Positions 6,440 to 7,886 of a stretch of 7,886 nt of DNA are shown piece after piece. The translations under genes and the position numbers were made by a program. The notes beneath the pieces were generated by a model that had not been told where the DNA came from, did no database searches, and was given only the letters and a program-made list of their open reading frames with translations. Source of the DNA: Flavobacteriaceae bacterium. GTDB taxonomy: Bacteria; Bacteroidota; Bacteroidia; Flavobacteriales; Flavobacteriaceae. The first letter of the stretch is position 1, and each line of letters opens with the position of its first letter. Where the stretch lies: contig JABSPP010000071.1 in the NCBI GenBank assembly GCA_013214275.1, forward strand, positions 1 to 7,886. Direction: 5' to 3'.

Positions 6440-7216
6440 ATGAAGCGCAACATTATTACCTTTACATTTTTCATGGTTTCTGGCATTTTTTTCGCTCAGA
6501 AAGATTCTATTGCCTTACAAAGAGAGGCTAGAAAGTACGTGAGAGAAGGAAATGAACTCTACAAGAAAAAGAATTACTCAGAAGCTACAGTTTCCTACAA
6601 AAAAGCACTTGAAAAAAATAGTGCATACAAAAAGGCCAGCTACAATATGGGAAATGCCTTTTACCAAGAAAAAAATTATAAAGAAGCCATCCCTCAGTAT
6701 GAGCTAACAGTAAAAACAGCAAAAGACAAAACTGAAAAGGCTGAAGCTTTTCACAATATGGGAAATGCTCATATGGAAGGCAAAAACTATCAGGGTGCTG
6801 TAGATGCCTTTAAGAACGCATTGCGAAATAACCCTAGTGATGACGAGACTCGATATAACCTTGCTGTTGCGCAAAAACTTCTGGATAAGGAAAAGAAACA
6901 AAATAAAGACAAGGATAAAGATAAAAAGGATAAAGGAAAGGATGATCAAAAGAAGAATAAGGATAAGAAAGAAGGTGAAGATAAAAAAGACCCCGAGAAG
7001 AAAAAGAATAAAAACGATCAAAATCAGAATAAAAATAAATCAGATAAAAAAGACGAGGGGAAAAAGCAACAGCCTAAACCTCGTCAAGGTAAAATGACTC
7101 CTCAGCAAATTAAGCAACTGCTAGAAAATTTAAACAACGAGGAAAAAAAGACACAAAAAAAATTAAATGTAAAAAAAGCAAGAGGCAGAAAAGTTAAGCA
7201 AGAAAAAGACTGGTAA
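6440..7216 (+). CDS. batC: BatC, periplasmic TPR protein
   Basis: This is BatC, 258 residues. A signal peptide (1-19, cleavage after FFA before Gln20) sends it to the periplasm. Three tetratricopeptide repeats follow at about 30-60, 66-95 and 101-134, with canonical positions visible (YNMGNAFYQEKNYKEAIPQY; FHNMGNAHMEGKNYQGAVDAF). Residues 149-218 form a very charged Lys/Asp/Glu/Asn/Gln linker, expected to be disordered. The last 40 residues, from MTPQQIKQLLENLNNEEKK to the terminal EKDW, match the conserved C-terminal tail of BatC. TPRs mediate protein binding, so BatC is probably an adaptor between the VWA domains of BatA/BatB and BatD; this is inferred from the operon. It lies 45 bases after batB and 32 bases before batD. 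Confidence 0.94.
   Translation: MKRNIITFTFFMVSGIFFAQKDSIALQREARKYVREGNELYKKKNYSEATVSYKKALEKNSAYKKASYNMGNAFYQEKNYKEAIPQYELTVKTAKDKTEKAEAFHNMGNAHMEGKNYQGAVDAFKNALRNNPSDDETRYNLAVAQKLLDKEKKQNKDKDKDKKDKGKDDQKKNKDKKEGEDKKDPEKKKNKNDQNQNKNKSDKKDEGKKQQPKPRQGKMTPQQIKQLLENLNNEEKKTQKKLNVKKARGRKVKQEKDW
6884..7087 (+). repeat. Low-complexity purine-rich tract inside batC
   Basis: An imperfect array of AAG/GAT/AAA codons encodes the KD/KDK-rich linker of BatC (about residues 149-216). The + strand is almost purely A and G here. Such tracts can expand or contract by slippage, and they create spurious open frames in other frames and on the opposite strand. Confidence 0.7.
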
Positions 7217-7220
7217 GCTT

Positions 7221-7228
7221 TATATTTG
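7221..7228 (+). promoter_or_regulatory. Putative internal -7 promoter element before batD
   Basis: TATATTTG fits TAnnTTTG and is again followed by C, in the 32-base gap between batC and batD. It ends 20 bases before the batD ATG, close to the geometry of the moxR motif (26 bases). The -33 region would fall within the 3' end of batC and shows no clear TTTG. It could provide separate transcription of batD, but the match may be chance. Confidence 0.3.
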
Positions 7229-7248
7229 CAATTTCAAGAGTGAGATCC

Positions 7249-7886
7249 ATGAGGCAAACAGTACAATACATTACTATTTTACTTTTTACGTTAGTTAGCG
7301 CCTCTGTTTATTCCCAAGAAGCAGAACTCACCTCTAGCATCAGTAAAAATAAACTGGGATTAAACCAACGTTTTCGCATCACTTTTACTGTAAATAAGCA
7401 AGGTGCCGATAATTTTATACGACCTAATTTCAAAGATTTTAAAGTTGTTAGCGGTCCTGTTCATTCTATAAGTCAATCGTGGAGAAACGGTCAGTCAAGC
7501 TTTTCACAATCCTACGCCTTTACTCTCGAACCAAAAAAGAAAGGTGAGTTTACCGTCCCCTCAGCATCCATTCAACTAAATGGTAAAACACTAACATCAC
7601 AACCTGTAAAAATCATTGTTTTAGATCCTGTTGAAATACCAGAGGATCCAAATGACCCTAATTTTATTGCTCAGCAAAATGTTCATTTAGTTGCTGAAAT
7701 TTCTAAGTCAAATCCTTATGTTGGTGAAGGTGTTTATGTGGAGTACAAACTCTATGTGAGCGAGGATATCAGCGTAAGTGACTACTCGATAACAGAACCT
7801 CCACAATACAACGGTTTTTGGCATCAAGAGATTCCAGTCCACGGATCAGCTCCTAGAAGGGGGACCTACACCGGAGAACAATACCG
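7249..7886 (+). CDS. batD: BatD, N-terminal part (truncated by window end)
   Basis: This is the 5' part of batD: 212 complete codons plus two bases, open to the window edge with no stop. A signal peptide (about 1-22, hydrophobic ITILLFTLVSASV, cleavage after VYS before Gln23) directs it to the periplasm or membrane. The first beta-sandwich domain (about 26-125) has the BatD pattern NKLGLNQRFRITFTVN...SGPVHSISQSWRNGQSS...SYAFTLEPKKKGEFTVPSA. A second repeat begins near VHLVAEISKSNPYVGEGVYV, also typical. The full protein is normally some 550-600 residues with a C-terminal membrane helix, so about one third is seen here. GTG 7240 is a possible alternative start adding three residues; ATG 7249 is preferred. 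BatD likely works with BatA, BatB and BatC at the inner membrane. Confidence 0.92.
   Translation, partial: MRQTVQYITILLFTLVSASVYSQEAELTSSISKNKLGLNQRFRITFTVNKQGADNFIRPNFKDFKVVSGPVHSISQSWRNGQSSFSQSYAFTLEPKKKGEFTVPSASIQLNGKTLTSQPVKIIVLDPVEIPEDPNDPNFIAQQNVHLVAEISKSNPYVGEGVYVEYKLYVSEDISVSDYSITEPPQYNGFWHQEIPVHGSAPRRGTYTGEQY

Noticed and set aside
6704..7021. 105-codon - strand frame, Ile/Leu/Phe-rich and seemingly a membrane protein
   Set aside because: It is the complement of the AAG/GAT tract in batC, which automatically reads as hydrophobic residues.
6804..7097. 97-codon + strand frame rich in Lys/Arg/Ile inside batC
   Set aside because: It is a shifted reading of the purine-rich BatC linker. 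Composition is pure low complexity and batC is clearly the real gene.
1..7886. CRISPR arrays, tRNA or rRNA genes, insertion sequences, phage or toxin-antitoxin modules
   Set aside because: Nothing with regular spaced repeats, transposase motifs, terminal inverted repeats or RNA gene features was seen. The window is one continuous chromosomal-type operon.

Overview
The window holds one co-directional (+ strand) gene cluster that I recognise as the Bacteroidota Bat (Bacteroides aerotolerance) / MoxR-VWA operon. Low GC, dense same-strand packing, absence of Shine-Dalgarno sequences, and TAnnTTTG-type -7 motifs upstream of genes all point to Bacteroidota. The protein sequences look most like Flavobacteriia.

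Layout: 1-197 is a short upstream region with a plausible Bacteroidota promoter. Then follow a MoxR-family AAA+ ATPase (198-1187), a 109-residue protein I do not recognise (1244-1573), a DUF58 protein with a complete metal-binding MIDAS motif (1577-2446), a two-span membrane protein with a BatD-like N-terminal half (2463-4133), BatA (4123-5127), a 232-base gap with a doubtful 67-codon frame (5128-5359), BatB (5360-6394), the TPR protein BatC (6440-7216), and the first 212 codons of BatD (7249 to the window end).

How the genes may work together (mixed family knowledge and topology inference): MoxR and DUF58 are cytoplasmic. BatA and BatB, by the positive-inside rule, place their von Willebrand factor A (VWA) domains in the periplasm between membrane anchors. 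BatC and BatD carry signal peptides. The 556-residue protein has domains on both sides of the inner membrane and is the natural candidate to connect the ATPase/DUF58 pair to the periplasmic VWA/TPR/BatD assembly. The family is linked to aerotolerance and envelope stress, but its biochemical function is not settled.

The core is a known type of operon, not a new system. The parts worth a second look are the 109-residue protein between moxR and DUF58, the extra C-terminal periplasmic domain of the 556-residue protein, the unusual batA-batB gap, and possible internal promoters. Two gene starts (2463 and 4123) are placed at ATG codons just inside longer frames that would begin with TTG.
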